A DNA stretch of 64,000 nt from Chloroflexota bacterium. Its GTDB lineage: Bacteria > Chloroflexota > Dehalococcoidia > Dehalococcoidales > JACQON01. The stretch spans positions 32,639-96,638 of the forward strand of contig JACQON010000021.1 of assembly GCA_016202545.1 (NCBI GenBank), in the 5' to 3' direction. The notes below the pieces were generated by a model. It worked only from the letters and a program-made list of their open reading frames with translations. It was not told the origin of the DNA and did not search any database. Positions 40,911 to 50,935 of this stretch are shown here, one piece after another (the first letter of the stretch is position 1; the number at the start of each line of letters is the position of its first letter). Position numbers and translations under genes: made by a program.

Positions 40911-41070
40911 CCCCCCCTCAAATCCCTCTCTCAATCTCTCTTTACAAAAGGGAGAAGTTTATTTTCCCCCTTTGAAAAAGGGGGACTAAGGGGGATTTAA
41001 TAATAAAGAGATTGCTTCGTCGCTGAGTTTATACTGAGCGAAGCGAATGTGCTCCTCGCAATGACAGTGT
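40907..41070. repeat. repeat cluster: ccccctttgaaaaagggggactaagggggattt plus gattgcttcgtcgctga...cgaagcgaatgtgctcctcgcaatgac
   Basis: Inverted repeats similar to those at 764 and 21599. Confidence 0.65.
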
Positions 41071-41182
41071 GGGAAGAGAGAAAAAGGGGCCGATAAAAAG
41101 CTTCGGCTCAGGCTAATCTGGAAATCCCGGGCGGGCTGGGTTATAATACTTATATTATTGAAGATGGGAATATCGCCCTGGA

Positions 41183-42217
41183 ATGGTCAAAATAGGCATC
41201 CCCAGAGCTCTGCTTTACTACCAGTACTATCCCATGTGGAAGAGCTTCTTTGAAAACCTGGGAGCGGAGGTGGTGGTCTCTCCGCCTACCACCCAGGCTG
41301 CGCTGGCTTCAGGTTCGTCACGGGTAGTGGCTGATACCTGCCTGCCGGTGAAGGCGTTTCTGGGCCATGTCCTGGCACTGGCGGATGAGTGCGATTACAT
41401 CTTTATCCCCGCCATCCGCAGCATGAAGCCTAAAATCTACACCTGCTCCAAGTTTCTCGGCCTGCCTGATATGACCAGAGCGGTCATCCCTGGATGTCCT
41501 CCTATCCTGGACATAGACATCGATATGAGCAAGAGCAAGCGCAAGCTGTACCAGGCCATCTACCGGCTGGGCCGTCACTTTACCTGGGGCCCGTTCAAGG
41601 TGAGGCGGGCCGCCGTGGCCGCCTGGCAGGCTTACCTGGACTACCGCCGGATGATGTCCAGCCAGCGGTTGACCTCCGTTGAGGCGATAGACCGGCTGTC
41701 AGGCCCGCCTGCCATAGTACCTGTACGGCGAGCAGGCTCACACGCCGTGGAGCGCCAGCCTGAGCAACCGCCGCCCCGGATGACCATCGCCGTCATTGGC
41801 CACCCCTACATCTTTTACGACGAGCTCATAAGTCACCGCATCAAGCAGCGCCTGGAGCAGGCGGGCTGCCGGGTATTGACCCCGCAGATGCTCACCGGCG
41901 ATGAGCTGGAGGCGGCCACCGCCAGGCTGGTGGGCAGGGCCTACTGGACATACGAAGAGGAGGTGGTCGGCGCTGGCGAGCATTACCTCACCGGCGGGGT
42001 GGACGGCGTTATCGGCCTGATGACCTTCGGCTGCGGGCCGGACTCGCTGATGATGGACGTGCTCAAACGGCGGGCAGCCGCAGCGGCCGCTCCCTTTATG
42101 AGCCTCACCGTTGAGGAGCACACCTCTGACGCCGGCATCATCACCCGCCTGGAAGCCTTTATCGATATGATTATGATACGGAGACGGGCAAGGAGAGCGC
42201 CGCAGACATGCGCATAG
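41183..42217 (+). CDS. DUF2229-type CoA-substrate-specific enzyme activase-associated protein (COG3580-like)
   Basis: IGIPRALLYYQYYPMWKSFFENLGAEVVVSPPTT; CLPVKAFLGHV. Confidence 0.82.
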   Translation: MVKIGIPRALLYYQYYPMWKSFFENLGAEVVVSPPTTQAALASGSSRVVADTCLPVKAFLGHVLALADECDYIFIPAIRSMKPKIYTCSKFLGLPDMTRAVIPGCPPILDIDIDMSKSKRKLYQAIYRLGRHFTWGPFKVRRAAVAAWQAYLDYRRMMSSQRLTSVEAIDRLSGPPAIVPVRRAGSHAVERQPEQPPPRMTIAVIGHPYIFYDELISHRIKQRLEQAGCRVLTPQMLTGDELEAATARLVGRAYWTYEEEVVGAGEHYLTGGVDGVIGLMTFGCGPDSLMMDVLKRRAAAAAAPFMSLTVEEHTSDAGIITRLEAFIDMIMIRRRARRAPQTCA

Positions 42218-43305
42218 CTATGCCCCATATGGGCAACCTGTATATACCCTTTAAGGCGCTGTTTCAGCGGCTCGACATTGATTTTGTCGTGCCGCCGCTC
42301 AATAACCAGCGTACCCTGTCTCTGGGTGTCAGGTACTCCCCGGAGGGCATGTGTATTCCGTTCAAGCTGACGCTGGGCAACCTGATTGAGGCCGCTGAGC
42401 TGGGCGCTGATACCCTGATAATGCCCGGCGGCTCTGGCATCTGCCGCCTGGGCTACTACGCCCGGATACAGGAGCAAATCCTTCACGACCTGGGATACAA
42501 CGTGGAGATGGTCCAGGTGGGAGTCTCGCAGCGTAAGCTGGTCGGCATACTGGCACTGGTCAAGCGCTTGTCAAATAACGCCCCGTGGCTTAAGATAATA
42601 TCGGCCTTCCGCTTCGGCCTGAGCAAGCTGAATGCCCTGGACAGGGTGGAGCAAGCGGTGCAGAAGATGCGTCCGGTAGAGCAGACCGGAGGCGCTGCCA
42701 ACCAGCTATACGGCCAGGCCGTGGCCGCCATTGACCAGGCAGATGATGACGCCGCCCTCAGGAAAGCGGAGGCGGAATACATCGGCCGGCTTCACCGGCT
42801 GGATAAGAAGGCCAGCGTCCGGCCGCTGGTGGTCGGCGTCATCGGCGAGTTTTACGTGGTGCTGGAGCCATTTTCCAATCTTGATGTGGAGGTCGAGCTG
42901 GGCAAGCTCGGCGTGGAAGTGCGGCGGACGACCTTCATTTCAGGGTGGACCAGGTTCAGCCTGTTCCTCAACCCTCTGGGCGTGAATGAGAAGGACAGGC
43001 TGCATAAGGCTGCCCGGCCTTACCTCAAGCGCGACGTCGGCGGCGAAGGCTGGGAGTCAGTGGGGGAAAAGGTCCTCCATGCCGGACACTATGACGGGCT
43101 GATACACCTGGCGCCCTTCACCTGTATGCCCGAGATAGTGGCCCAGAACATCATGTCCCGGACCAGGGAGGATATCCCGGTGCTGACCATACTGTGCGAT
43201 GAGCAGATAACCAAGACGGGCATGCTGACCCGGCTGGAGGCATTCGTTGACCTGCTGGGACGCCGGCGCCGGGCGAAGCAGCTTGTCGGAGCAGGGTGCG
43301 AATAA
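42208..43305 (+). CDS. 2-hydroxyacyl-CoA dehydratase-like / activase-associated protein (COG3581-like)
   Basis: PEGMCIPFKLTLGNLIEAAELGADTLIMPGGSGICRLGYYARIQEQILHDLGY. Confidence 0.82.
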   Translation: MRIAMPHMGNLYIPFKALFQRLDIDFVVPPLNNQRTLSLGVRYSPEGMCIPFKLTLGNLIEAAELGADTLIMPGGSGICRLGYYARIQEQILHDLGYNVEMVQVGVSQRKLVGILALVKRLSNNAPWLKIISAFRFGLSKLNALDRVEQAVQKMRPVEQTGGAANQLYGQAVAAIDQADDDAALRKAEAEYIGRLHRLDKKASVRPLVVGVIGEFYVVLEPFSNLDVEVELGKLGVEVRRTTFISGWTRFSLFLNPLGVNEKDRLHKAARPYLKRDVGGEGWESVGEKVLHAGHYDGLIHLAPFTCMPEIVAQNIMSRTREDIPVLTILCDEQITKTGMLTRLEAFVDLLGRRRRAKQLVGAGCE

Positions 43306-43308
43306 CCT

Positions 43309-44274
43309 ATGGAAGCCTACCTGGGCATTGACGTTGGCTCGGTGACCACCAAGCTTGCCGTGTTGGACAAGGGCAGCGAGGTTATCGCTCATCTCTACAT
43401 GCGGACGCAGGGCAACCCGGTGGCCACGGTGCAGCGGGGACTGGAGCAGGTCAGGGCGGAGCTGCCCGCAGGCGTCGAGATTTGCGGCGTGGCTACCACC
43501 GGCAGCGCCCGTTACCTGGCCGGGGTTATCGTCGGCGCTGACCTGGTCAAGAACGAGATTACCTGTCACGCCGTGGGGGCCCTCTCTTATGTGCCCGAAG
43601 TGCAGACCATCATCGAGATTGGCGGGCAGGACAGCAAGATAATCATCATCAAGGATGGAGTGGTAACCGATTTCGGCATGAACACGGTATGCGCCGCCGG
43701 CACAGGCAGCTTCCTCGACCACCAGGCGGAGCGCCTTAATATGGGCATCGAGGACTTCAGCCGCCGGGCGCTGGAGAGCCGGACGCCAGTGCGCATCGCC
43801 GGGCGGTGCACCGTCTTCGCCGAATCGGACATGATACATAAACAGCAGATGGGGCACCGGATTGAAGACATCCTTTACGGGCTGTGCCAGGCGCTGGTGC
43901 GCAACTACCTTAACAACGTGGGCCTGGGCAAAGAGGTCAGGCCGCCGGTGGCGTTTCAGGGCGGGGTTGCCTTTAACCGGGCCATAGTCAAGGCGTTCCA
44001 GGAAGAGCTGCACACCGAGATTGTCATCCCGCCCCGCCACGAGGTCATGGGCGCCATAGGCGCCGCCCTGCTGGTGCGTGACGAGGTATCAATCTCCGGC
44101 CGCGCCAGCGGGTTCAAGGGGTTTGGCATAAGCGGTATAAAATACCATACCTCATCCTTTGAATGTAAAGCCTGCCCCAACGTGTGTGAGATAGCCCAGC
44201 TATCCCATGAGAAGAAAGTCCTTGCCCGCTGGGGAGGTCGCTGTGACCTGTGGGAGAGAAATCAGGGCAACTGA
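43309..44274 (+). CDS. BadF/BadG/BcrA/BcrD-type ATPase activase
   Basis: YLGIDVGSVTTKLAVLD, IGGQDSKIIIIKDGVVTDFGMNTVCAAGTGSFLDHQAERL. Confidence 0.92.
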   Translation: MEAYLGIDVGSVTTKLAVLDKGSEVIAHLYMRTQGNPVATVQRGLEQVRAELPAGVEICGVATTGSARYLAGVIVGADLVKNEITCHAVGALSYVPEVQTIIEIGGQDSKIIIIKDGVVTDFGMNTVCAAGTGSFLDHQAERLNMGIEDFSRRALESRTPVRIAGRCTVFAESDMIHKQQMGHRIEDILYGLCQALVRNYLNNVGLGKEVRPPVAFQGGVAFNRAIVKAFQEELHTEIVIPPRHEVMGAIGAALLVRDEVSISGRASGFKGFGISGIKYHTSSFECKACPNVCEIAQLSHEKKVLARWGGRCDLWERNQGN

Positions 44275-44295
44275 AATCTTGAGCCGAGGAGTCCG

Positions 44296-45309
44296 ATGCT
44301 GATTGCCGTTGATGCCGGTGGCGTTGAACCCGCCCCTCACCAGATAGTGGGAGGGGTCATAAAGGCGGCCCACGAGTACGGGGTGGACATCGCCCTGGTG
44401 GGGAGCAAAAGCTTGCTCCACGTGCTCGCCGGGCGCTCGTTAAAGAAACTGGGAATCAGCATAATCGAGGCCAGCCAGGTGATTGCACCGCACGAGTCGC
44501 CGATGAAGGCCGTCCGCAGCAAGCCGGACTCCTCGATAGTGGTCGGCGTTAACCTGGTGAGGGATGGCGTGGCCTCGGCCTTTATCTCGGCGGGCAACAC
44601 CGGGGCCGTGGTCTGTGCCGCCCTGCTCAACCTGGGCAAGATTCCCGGCGTTGAGCGTCCTGCCCTGGCCAGCATCATCAATCTAATCCCGTCCGCCCCC
44701 GTCCTGCTTATGGACGCCGGCGCCAATATTGACTGCCGTCCGTCCCACCTGGTGCAGTTTTCCCGGCTGGGCTCCATTTACGTCAGGGAAGTCCTCGGCA
44801 TCAGCTCCCCGCGCGTTGGCCTGCTCAGCAACGGTGCGGAGGAGACCAAGGGCACCCAGCTGGTCCAGAAAACCTATAAGCTGCTCAAGAAGACCGACCT
44901 TAACTTCATCGGCAGCATCGAAGGCCACGATATATTGAAAAAGGCCGCCGATGTCATCATAACCGATGGCTTTACCGGCAACATCGTGCTTAAGACCATT
45001 GAAGGAATCAGCGATTCCTGGCTCTTTTCACTGAGGCAGGCCGGGGCTGTTTTCGCCAAAGCCTACCGCCTTCCGTCACGGGCTTTACACCGTGATATGG
45101 GCATAGAGTCATGGGCCAAAAGGCTGGACTACAGGGAATATGGCGGCGTCTGCCTGCTGGGAGTAAACGGGAACATCATCAAGGCCCACGGTCGCAGCCA
45201 GGCCCACGCTATCAAGAACGCCATCGGCACGGCGAAGCGGATGGTGGAACAGGACGTGTTACAAAAAATGAAGGAGGGAGTAAGTGAGCAAGCCAATGGA
45301 AGTGCATGA
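44296..45309 (+). CDS. plsX: phosphate acyltransferase PlsX
   Basis: LIAVDAGG, SAGNTGAVVCAAL, LLMDAGANIDCRPSHLVQF, LLSNGAEETKGTQL, DGFTGNIVLKTIEG. Confidence 0.92.
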   Translation: MLIAVDAGGVEPAPHQIVGGVIKAAHEYGVDIALVGSKSLLHVLAGRSLKKLGISIIEASQVIAPHESPMKAVRSKPDSSIVVGVNLVRDGVASAFISAGNTGAVVCAALLNLGKIPGVERPALASIINLIPSAPVLLMDAGANIDCRPSHLVQFSRLGSIYVREVLGISSPRVGLLSNGAEETKGTQLVQKTYKLLKKTDLNFIGSIEGHDILKKAADVIITDGFTGNIVLKTIEGISDSWLFSLRQAGAVFAKAYRLPSRALHRDMGIESWAKRLDYREYGGVCLLGVNGNIIKAHGRSQAHAIKNAIGTAKRMVEQDVLQKMKEGVSEQANGSA

Positions 45310-45610
45310 CGCCGACTTTGAGCAGACGGTATTGAAGTCAAAATCGCCGGTGCTGGTTGATTTCTGGGCGCCCTGGTGCCATCCCTGCCGCATGATTGCG
45401 CCAATACTGGATGAGCTGGCCGAGGAGTACAGCGGCAAAGTGAGCGTCGCCAGAATGGATGTTGACCAGAACCCGAATACGGCCAGCAAGTACGGGATAA
45501 TGAGCATCCCCACTCTGCTGCTGTTCAAGAACGGGGAGCCGGCCTCACACATTGTCGGCTTCAGACCCAAGGACGAGTTGAAGCGGACCATAGACACCGC
45601 TATCAAGTAG
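45284..45610 (+). CDS. trxA: thioredoxin
   Basis: VLVDFWAPWCHPCRMIAPILDELAEEY (WCHPC active site). Confidence 0.94.
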   Translation: MSKPMEVHDADFEQTVLKSKSPVLVDFWAPWCHPCRMIAPILDELAEEYSGKVSVARMDVDQNPNTASKYGIMSIPTLLLFKNGEPASHIVGFRPKDELKRTIDTAIK

Positions 45611-45616
45611 CCTGCC

Positions 45617-45934
45617 ATGCGGGTCGTAATCGTGGATAACAGCAGGGGTGAGGTATGTGATGCCGGCTGCGGCGCCGACTGGTCATCGGCGGAGGTCATC
45701 GCCCTGGCCAGGCAGCGGGTCAGGGATAGCTTCGGTGAGGGAGTACAACTGGAATACCTTGACCTGGCTGGTCAGCCCCACAACGCCGCCGAGCTGAAAC
45801 GGATAGTCGGAGACAGGGCGCTGCCGCTGCTGGTCATTGATGGTCAGGCCAGGATAGCGGGGCAATTTGACCTTCGCCAGCTACTGGACGCCATCAGCAC
45901 CGAGGCCGAAATCAAATCGCAGAATTCTGTCTAG
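45617..45934 (+). CDS. hypothetical protein between trxA and trxB
   Basis: 105-aa ORF, tightly spaced; possible thioredoxin-like fold. Confidence 0.6.
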   Translation: MRVVIVDNSRGEVCDAGCGADWSSAEVIALARQRVRDSFGEGVQLEYLDLAGQPHNAAELKRIVGDRALPLLVIDGQARIAGQFDLRQLLDAISTEAEIKSQNSV

Positions 45935-45946
45935 CAAGAGGGAGAT

Positions 45947-46879
45947 TTGAGCGATACAGCATACCAGGTGATAATAATAGGCGGCGGTCCGGCCGGGCTT
46001 ACTGCCGGACTCTATACCTGCCGGGCCAGGCTTGGCAGCCTGCTCCTGGAAAGAGGAGCGGTGGGCGGTCAGATTACGGTTGCCGAACAGGTGGATAACT
46101 ACCCCGGTTTTCCTGAAGGCATCAGCGGCTACGACCTGGGCCAGCTCCTGTATGAACAGGCAACCAAATACGGGCTGAAGGCCATCTTCGCCCAGGCCAC
46201 CGGCATCGAGCTCCGCGGGGGGCAAAAGGTGGTCAAGACCACCCAGGGCGACTTTGCTGCCAGTGCGGTGATTGTGGCCAGTGGCTCGGAGCGTACTAAG
46301 CTGGGGGTGCCGGGAGAGGACAAATACACCGGCAGGGGGGTGTCCTATTGTGCCACCTGTGATGCCGCCTTCTTCCGGGACAGGCCGGTAGCCGTGGTCG
46401 GCGGCGGCAATGCCGCCGTCTCCGAAGCCCTTCACCTGGCCAAGTGCGCCTCCAGGGTTACCGTCATCCACCGCCGCAACCAGCTTCGCGCCACCGGCGT
46501 CGTGCGGGAGAAAGCGTTCGCCCAGCCAAACATAGACTTCCTGTGGGATACCGTGGTTGAGGAAATCGCGGGCAAGGACTTCGTTGAGAGCATCAGCCTT
46601 CGCAACGTCAAGACCGGGCAAAAGTCAGCCGTGGATATAGCCGGGGTCTTCGTCTCCGTCGGCTTCAGGCCGAATACGGACTACTTGAAGGGGCTGCTGC
46701 CTCTTGATGCCACCGGGGCCATCATCACCGATGTCAGGCTGGAAACCGGCGTGCCGGGCATCTTTGCCGCCGGCGATGTTCGCCAGCACTCTGCCCGGCA
46801 GGCCATAGCTGCCGCCGGAGACGGCGCCACCGCCGCCATCTACGCCGAAAGGTTCATCGAAGAGCACGGAGACGGATAG
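45947..46879 (+). CDS. trxB: thioredoxin-disulfide reductase
   Basis: IIGGGPAGLTAGLYTCRA, CATCDAAFFRDRPVAVVGGGNAAVSEA, GIFAAGDVR. Confidence 0.95.
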   Translation: MSDTAYQVIIIGGGPAGLTAGLYTCRARLGSLLLERGAVGGQITVAEQVDNYPGFPEGISGYDLGQLLYEQATKYGLKAIFAQATGIELRGGQKVVKTTQGDFAASAVIVASGSERTKLGVPGEDKYTGRGVSYCATCDAAFFRDRPVAVVGGGNAAVSEALHLAKCASRVTVIHRRNQLRATGVVREKAFAQPNIDFLWDTVVEEIAGKDFVESISLRNVKTGQKSAVDIAGVFVSVGFRPNTDYLKGLLPLDATGAIITDVRLETGVPGIFAAGDVRQHSARQAIAAAGDGATAAIYAERFIEEHGDG

Positions 46880-46972
46880 AAGTCTCCCCGGCCCTTCACT
46901 TACCCCGCTTGGTGGGGTATAATCATTGGAAAAGGGACTACTGTCGGTAAATAACTTGGAAAAGGGGAAACG

Positions 46973-47428
46973 GTGAAGGTTGTCTTTCTTCAGGACGTGC
47001 CTCATGTGGCCAGAGCTGGCCAGACAAGAGAGGTGGCTGACGGCTATGGCCGGAATTACCTTCTGCCGCGGAAGCTGGCGGCAGTGGCCACCCCGGCGGC
47101 TGTAGCCGCCATAGAAGCCCGGCTCAAGACGGAGGCCCGCAGCCGGGTGCTGTCTGAGGCTGAGGCGGCCGACCTCGCCCAGCAATTGGACGGCGCTGAA
47201 ATCAGTCTCAAAGCCAAGGCCGGGGCCAAAGGCCGGCTGTATGGTTCAGTTACCACCGCCGATATTGCTTCCGGAATAAGCAGCGCCATGGGCGTGGTTG
47301 TTGACAAGAGAAAGATAGAGCTGGCCGAGGCCATCCGTGAGCTGGGCACCTACGAGGTGCCGGTAAGGCTGGGCCGCGAGCTGGTGCCCAAAGTAAAGGT
47401 CACGGTAACGGCAATGGAGACGGATTAG
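46973..47428 (+). CDS. rplI: ribosomal protein bL9
   Basis: MKVVFLQDVPHVARAGQTREVADGYGRNYLLPRKLA; GTG start. Confidence 0.95.
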   Translation: MKVVFLQDVPHVARAGQTREVADGYGRNYLLPRKLAAVATPAAVAAIEARLKTEARSRVLSEAEAADLAQQLDGAEISLKAKAGAKGRLYGSVTTADIASGISSAMGVVVDKRKIELAEAIRELGTYEVPVRLGRELVPKVKVTVTAMETD

Positions 47429-48805
47429 GTGAACGGCGAGAAATTGCCGCCGCATGACATTGATGCTGAAGAGGCGGTCATCGGCTCTCTGCTCATAGAT
47501 GGCGGCGCCATTTATAAGATTATCACCGTGGTCCAGCCGCGGGACTTCTACGGCGAGCAGAACCAGTGGCTCTATGGCTCATGCCTGTCGCTTTACCAGC
47601 GCAACGAGGCGATAAATCAGATTACCCTGGCCCAGGAGCTGGCGCGGCAGGGGAAGCTGGATGGATGTGGCGGCACCGCCCATCTAAGCCACCTGATAGC
47701 CACCTGCCCCACCTCGCTGGATATTGAGCACTACGCCCAGATTGTTTATCGCCTGTCCGTTATGCGCCAGTTGGTGGATGCCGGAAGGCAGGTTGCCGCC
47801 ATCGGCTATGCCGCCGACCCTGATGTGAACGCCAGCCTGGACCGGGCTGAGGATACCCTGTTCCGGCTGCGTCATGGCCAAAACGCTCAGGGCCTGATTC
47901 ATATCCGCCAGGTGCTGGACCAGTTTTTTGAAGCGACCGTGCCCGAAGATGGCAAAGACCATGCCCAGGCGCTGGCCAGACACGTTCCCTCCGGATTCAT
48001 AGGCCTGGACGAATTTCTGGGTGGATTTCAACGCTCGGACCTGCTCATCATAGCTGGCAGGCCCAGCCTGGGCAAGACCAGCTTTGTCCTCAATCTGGCC
48101 AGAAACGCCGCCGTAGAGAACAAGGCGTGCGTAGCCATATTCAGCCTGGAGATGTCGCGGGACTCAGTAGTGCAGCGCCTGCTGGCCAGCGAGTCCGGGG
48201 TTAATTCAAGGCGCATCCGCTTCGGTTTCCACAGCGAGGACGAGGAGAAACGGCTCATGGATGCTACCGGCATCCTGTCTGAGGCGCCGGTTTACGTTGA
48301 CGACTCTCCCCAGTTGCGGGTGGTCGAGATGCGGAGCAAGGCGCGGCGGCTCTATTTCGAGCGAGGCCTGGACCTGATTATCGTCGACTACCTGCAGCTG
48401 ATGCAGTCAGATGGCAGGGCGGAAAATCGGGTACAGGAGGTGAGCTTTATATCACGCTCCCTGAAAGCACTGGCGCGCGAGCTTAACGTGCCAGTGGTAG
48501 CGGTATCGCAGCTCAGCCGGGCCGTGGAGTGGCGGGCGTCACACCGGCCCCAGCTCTCTGACCTCCGCGAAAGCGGCAGCATCGAGCAGGACGCCGACGT
48601 GGTCATGTTCATCTATCGGGATGAGGTCTACTATAACGAAGAGGAGTGGGAGAGAGAGCATCCCGGCGAGGACTATCCGCAGGGCATCGCCGACATCATA
48701 ATCGCCAAGCACCGCAACGGGCCTACCGGCCAGATAAAACTACGCTTCCAGCACAGCCTGGCCAGGTTCGAAAACATAACCTCCGGAGAGCCAAGCGTGC
48801 CATGA
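47429..48805 (+). CDS. dnaB: replicative DNA helicase
   Basis: PHDIDAEEAVIGSLLID, GRPSLGKTSFVLNLA, LIIVDYLQLM, VSQLSRAVEWR. Confidence 0.96.
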   Translation: MNGEKLPPHDIDAEEAVIGSLLIDGGAIYKIITVVQPRDFYGEQNQWLYGSCLSLYQRNEAINQITLAQELARQGKLDGCGGTAHLSHLIATCPTSLDIEHYAQIVYRLSVMRQLVDAGRQVAAIGYAADPDVNASLDRAEDTLFRLRHGQNAQGLIHIRQVLDQFFEATVPEDGKDHAQALARHVPSGFIGLDEFLGGFQRSDLLIIAGRPSLGKTSFVLNLARNAAVENKACVAIFSLEMSRDSVVQRLLASESGVNSRRIRFGFHSEDEEKRLMDATGILSEAPVYVDDSPQLRVVEMRSKARRLYFERGLDLIIVDYLQLMQSDGRAENRVQEVSFISRSLKALARELNVPVVAVSQLSRAVEWRASHRPQLSDLRESGSIEQDADVVMFIYRDEVYYNEEEWEREHPGEDYPQGIADIIIAKHRNGPTGQIKLRFQHSLARFENITSGEPSVP

Positions 48806-49518
48806 ACCAGTTCAACGGCTTTCCCCAGAGGATGCAGTTTACCCCTATCCCCAATTTGTTCCTCAGCGCTCTCCTGCCGCAAATTGACGACGTCGCCGAG
48901 CTAAAGACGGTACTGCACCTGTTTGCGGCGCTCTATCACAAGCGGGGCTATCCCCGCCTTGTCACCCGCGGGGAGCTTCTGGAGAATGCCGGACTGATGA
49001 GCTGCCTTAAAGGGGGGGCAGAGCCGCCCGGGGAGACGCTGCGCCGCACCCTGGAGATGGCCGCCAGGCGGGGCATCATCCTCCACCTGGCGCTGGACAA
49101 AGACGGAGAGGCTGAGGATGTGTACCTCCTCAACACCGCCCGCGATAGGGATGTCATCGCCAGAATTCAACGGGGCGAGCTCCGCCTGAGCGGGCTCAAG
49201 CCCCGGGGGCAGGTCCCCGTTGACGCCGGTGAGCGGCCTGACATCTTCACCCTCTACGAGCAGAACGTTGGCATGTTGACCCCCATGCTCGCCAACGAGC
49301 TAATCGAAGCCGAAAAGCACTATCCCGCAGCCTGGATTGAGGATGCCATCAAGGAGGCGGTTGCCGCTAACAAGCGGAGCTGGCGGTATATCGCCAGCAT
49401 CCTGGAGCGATGGTCAGCAGAAGGCAAAAGCGATGGAACACATAGGCGAGGTCCTGCGCCGGGGACAGACCCGGACAAATATATCAAAGGCAAATACGGA
49501 CACATGGTCGGACGCTAG
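48802..49518 (+). CDS. DnaD-domain replication protein
   Basis: YEQNVGMLTPMLANELIEAEKHYPAAWIEDAIKEAVAANKRSWRYIASILERW. Confidence 0.85.
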   Translation: MNQFNGFPQRMQFTPIPNLFLSALLPQIDDVAELKTVLHLFAALYHKRGYPRLVTRGELLENAGLMSCLKGGAEPPGETLRRTLEMAARRGIILHLALDKDGEAEDVYLLNTARDRDVIARIQRGELRLSGLKPRGQVPVDAGERPDIFTLYEQNVGMLTPMLANELIEAEKHYPAAWIEDAIKEAVAANKRSWRYIASILERWSAEGKSDGTHRRGPAPGTDPDKYIKGKYGHMVGR

Positions 49519-50851
49519 GCAACCTGAGCCGCCATCCGGTGCAACCTGTCCCATCTGTAAAGGCGCCGGGTTCGTTCATCCCCTCACCGACTCAGGGAAG
49601 CCCGACTTCGGCCGGGTGGTTGCCTGCCGCTGCGCCAAAGACGAACTGGGCAAAACGCACCGCGACCGCCTGGTCCGGTACAGCAACCTGGGCCTGCTGA
49701 CTCGCTTCACCTTTGACAACCTGATACCACAGGGCAGAAGCGGTGACCCGGCCAACCAGGAGCTATTCAGCCATGCCTGTGAGGCAGCCAGAGCATTTGC
49801 CGCCGAGCCCAAAGGATGCCTGGTGCTGACCGGCCCCAGCGGCAGCGGCAAGACGCATCTGGCGGCGGCTATCGCCAACGCCTGTCTCGCCGGCGCCCGC
49901 CCGGCGCTGTTCGCCACCACCCCCGACCTCCTTGACCACCTTCGGGCCGCTTTCAACCCCAACAGCGAGATGCCTTATGACGAACTCTTCGACCGGGTGA
50001 GCAACGCTCCGCTGCTCATCTTGGACGATTTCGGCGTCCAGGCCAGCACGCCGTGGGCCAGAGAGAAGCTGGACCAATTGCTGAACCATCGCTTCGCCAG
50101 GGAGCTACCCACGGTAATCGTCGCCATTGTGCCCTTTGACCATCTGGAGGAGAGGATACGCACCCGGCTGACCGACCCCAGGCTATGTCACATCTGCGTG
50201 CTTGAGGGAGAACGGGCTTTCCTCCAGGATTACGCCGGCGGGCTGGAGCTAAAGCTGCTGCGGAATATGACCTTTGACAACTTCGACTGGAGGCGGGTCA
50301 ATCTATCGGCAGAGCAGCGAGAGAACCTGGAACAGGCATTCCGCCTGGCCCTTGAGTTCGCCAAATCCCCCGAAGGCTGGCTGGTATTTACGGGCATGAC
50401 CGGCTGTGGCAAGACGCATCTGGCGGCGGCTATCGCTAACTACCGTCTTCAGGCGGGTAAGCCAGCCCTGTTCATCGTGGTGCCCGATTTCCTTGACCAC
50501 CTGCGCTCAACCTTCAGCCCGGAAAGCAAGGTGCCCTATGACCGGTATTTTGAAAGCGTGAAGAACGCTCCGCTGCTCATACTGGACGACTTTGGCGAAG
50601 AGTCAGCCACGCCGTGGGCCCAGGAGAAGCTTTACCAGGTCATCAACTACCGCTATAATGCCCAGCTACCCACGGTGCTCACCACCCGCAGCTCCCTGGA
50701 CGAAATCGAGAGCCGCGTCAGCTCCCGGCTGGTAGACCCTAAAATCAGCCTGGTGTGGAATATCATCGTCCCTGATTACCGCGGTGATTCGCAGCCCAGC
50801 CAGGGACCCAGGGCAACGTACCGCCGCGGCAGGAAAGGACGCCAGAGCTAA
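49433..50851 (+). CDS. DnaC/DnaI-like helicase loader with two tandem AAA+ domains
   Basis: GPSGSGKTHLAAAIA and GMTGCGKTHLAAAIA; two copies of NAPLLILDDFG...STPWA..KL. Confidence 0.88.
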   Translation: MEHIGEVLRRGQTRTNISKANTDTWSDARQPEPPSGATCPICKGAGFVHPLTDSGKPDFGRVVACRCAKDELGKTHRDRLVRYSNLGLLTRFTFDNLIPQGRSGDPANQELFSHACEAARAFAAEPKGCLVLTGPSGSGKTHLAAAIANACLAGARPALFATTPDLLDHLRAAFNPNSEMPYDELFDRVSNAPLLILDDFGVQASTPWAREKLDQLLNHRFARELPTVIVAIVPFDHLEERIRTRLTDPRLCHICVLEGERAFLQDYAGGLELKLLRNMTFDNFDWRRVNLSAEQRENLEQAFRLALEFAKSPEGWLVFTGMTGCGKTHLAAAIANYRLQAGKPALFIVVPDFLDHLRSTFSPESKVPYDRYFESVKNAPLLILDDFGEESATPWAQEKLYQVINYRYNAQLPTVLTTRSSLDEIESRVSSRLVDPKISLVWNIIVPDYRGDSQPSQGPRATYRRGRKGRQS

Positions 50852-50935
50852 TGTTGTGTTAGAAAAATTGGTGGCCTTTTTCTACTTTGTTAGAAATGGC
50901 GGATGTGCCTTGATTCATCGGGGAACTTAATTGAA

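Noticed and set aside
46903-46922. taccccgcttggtggggta hairpin upstream of rplI
   Set aside because: Short imperfect stem; insufficient to claim a ribosomal-protein leader.
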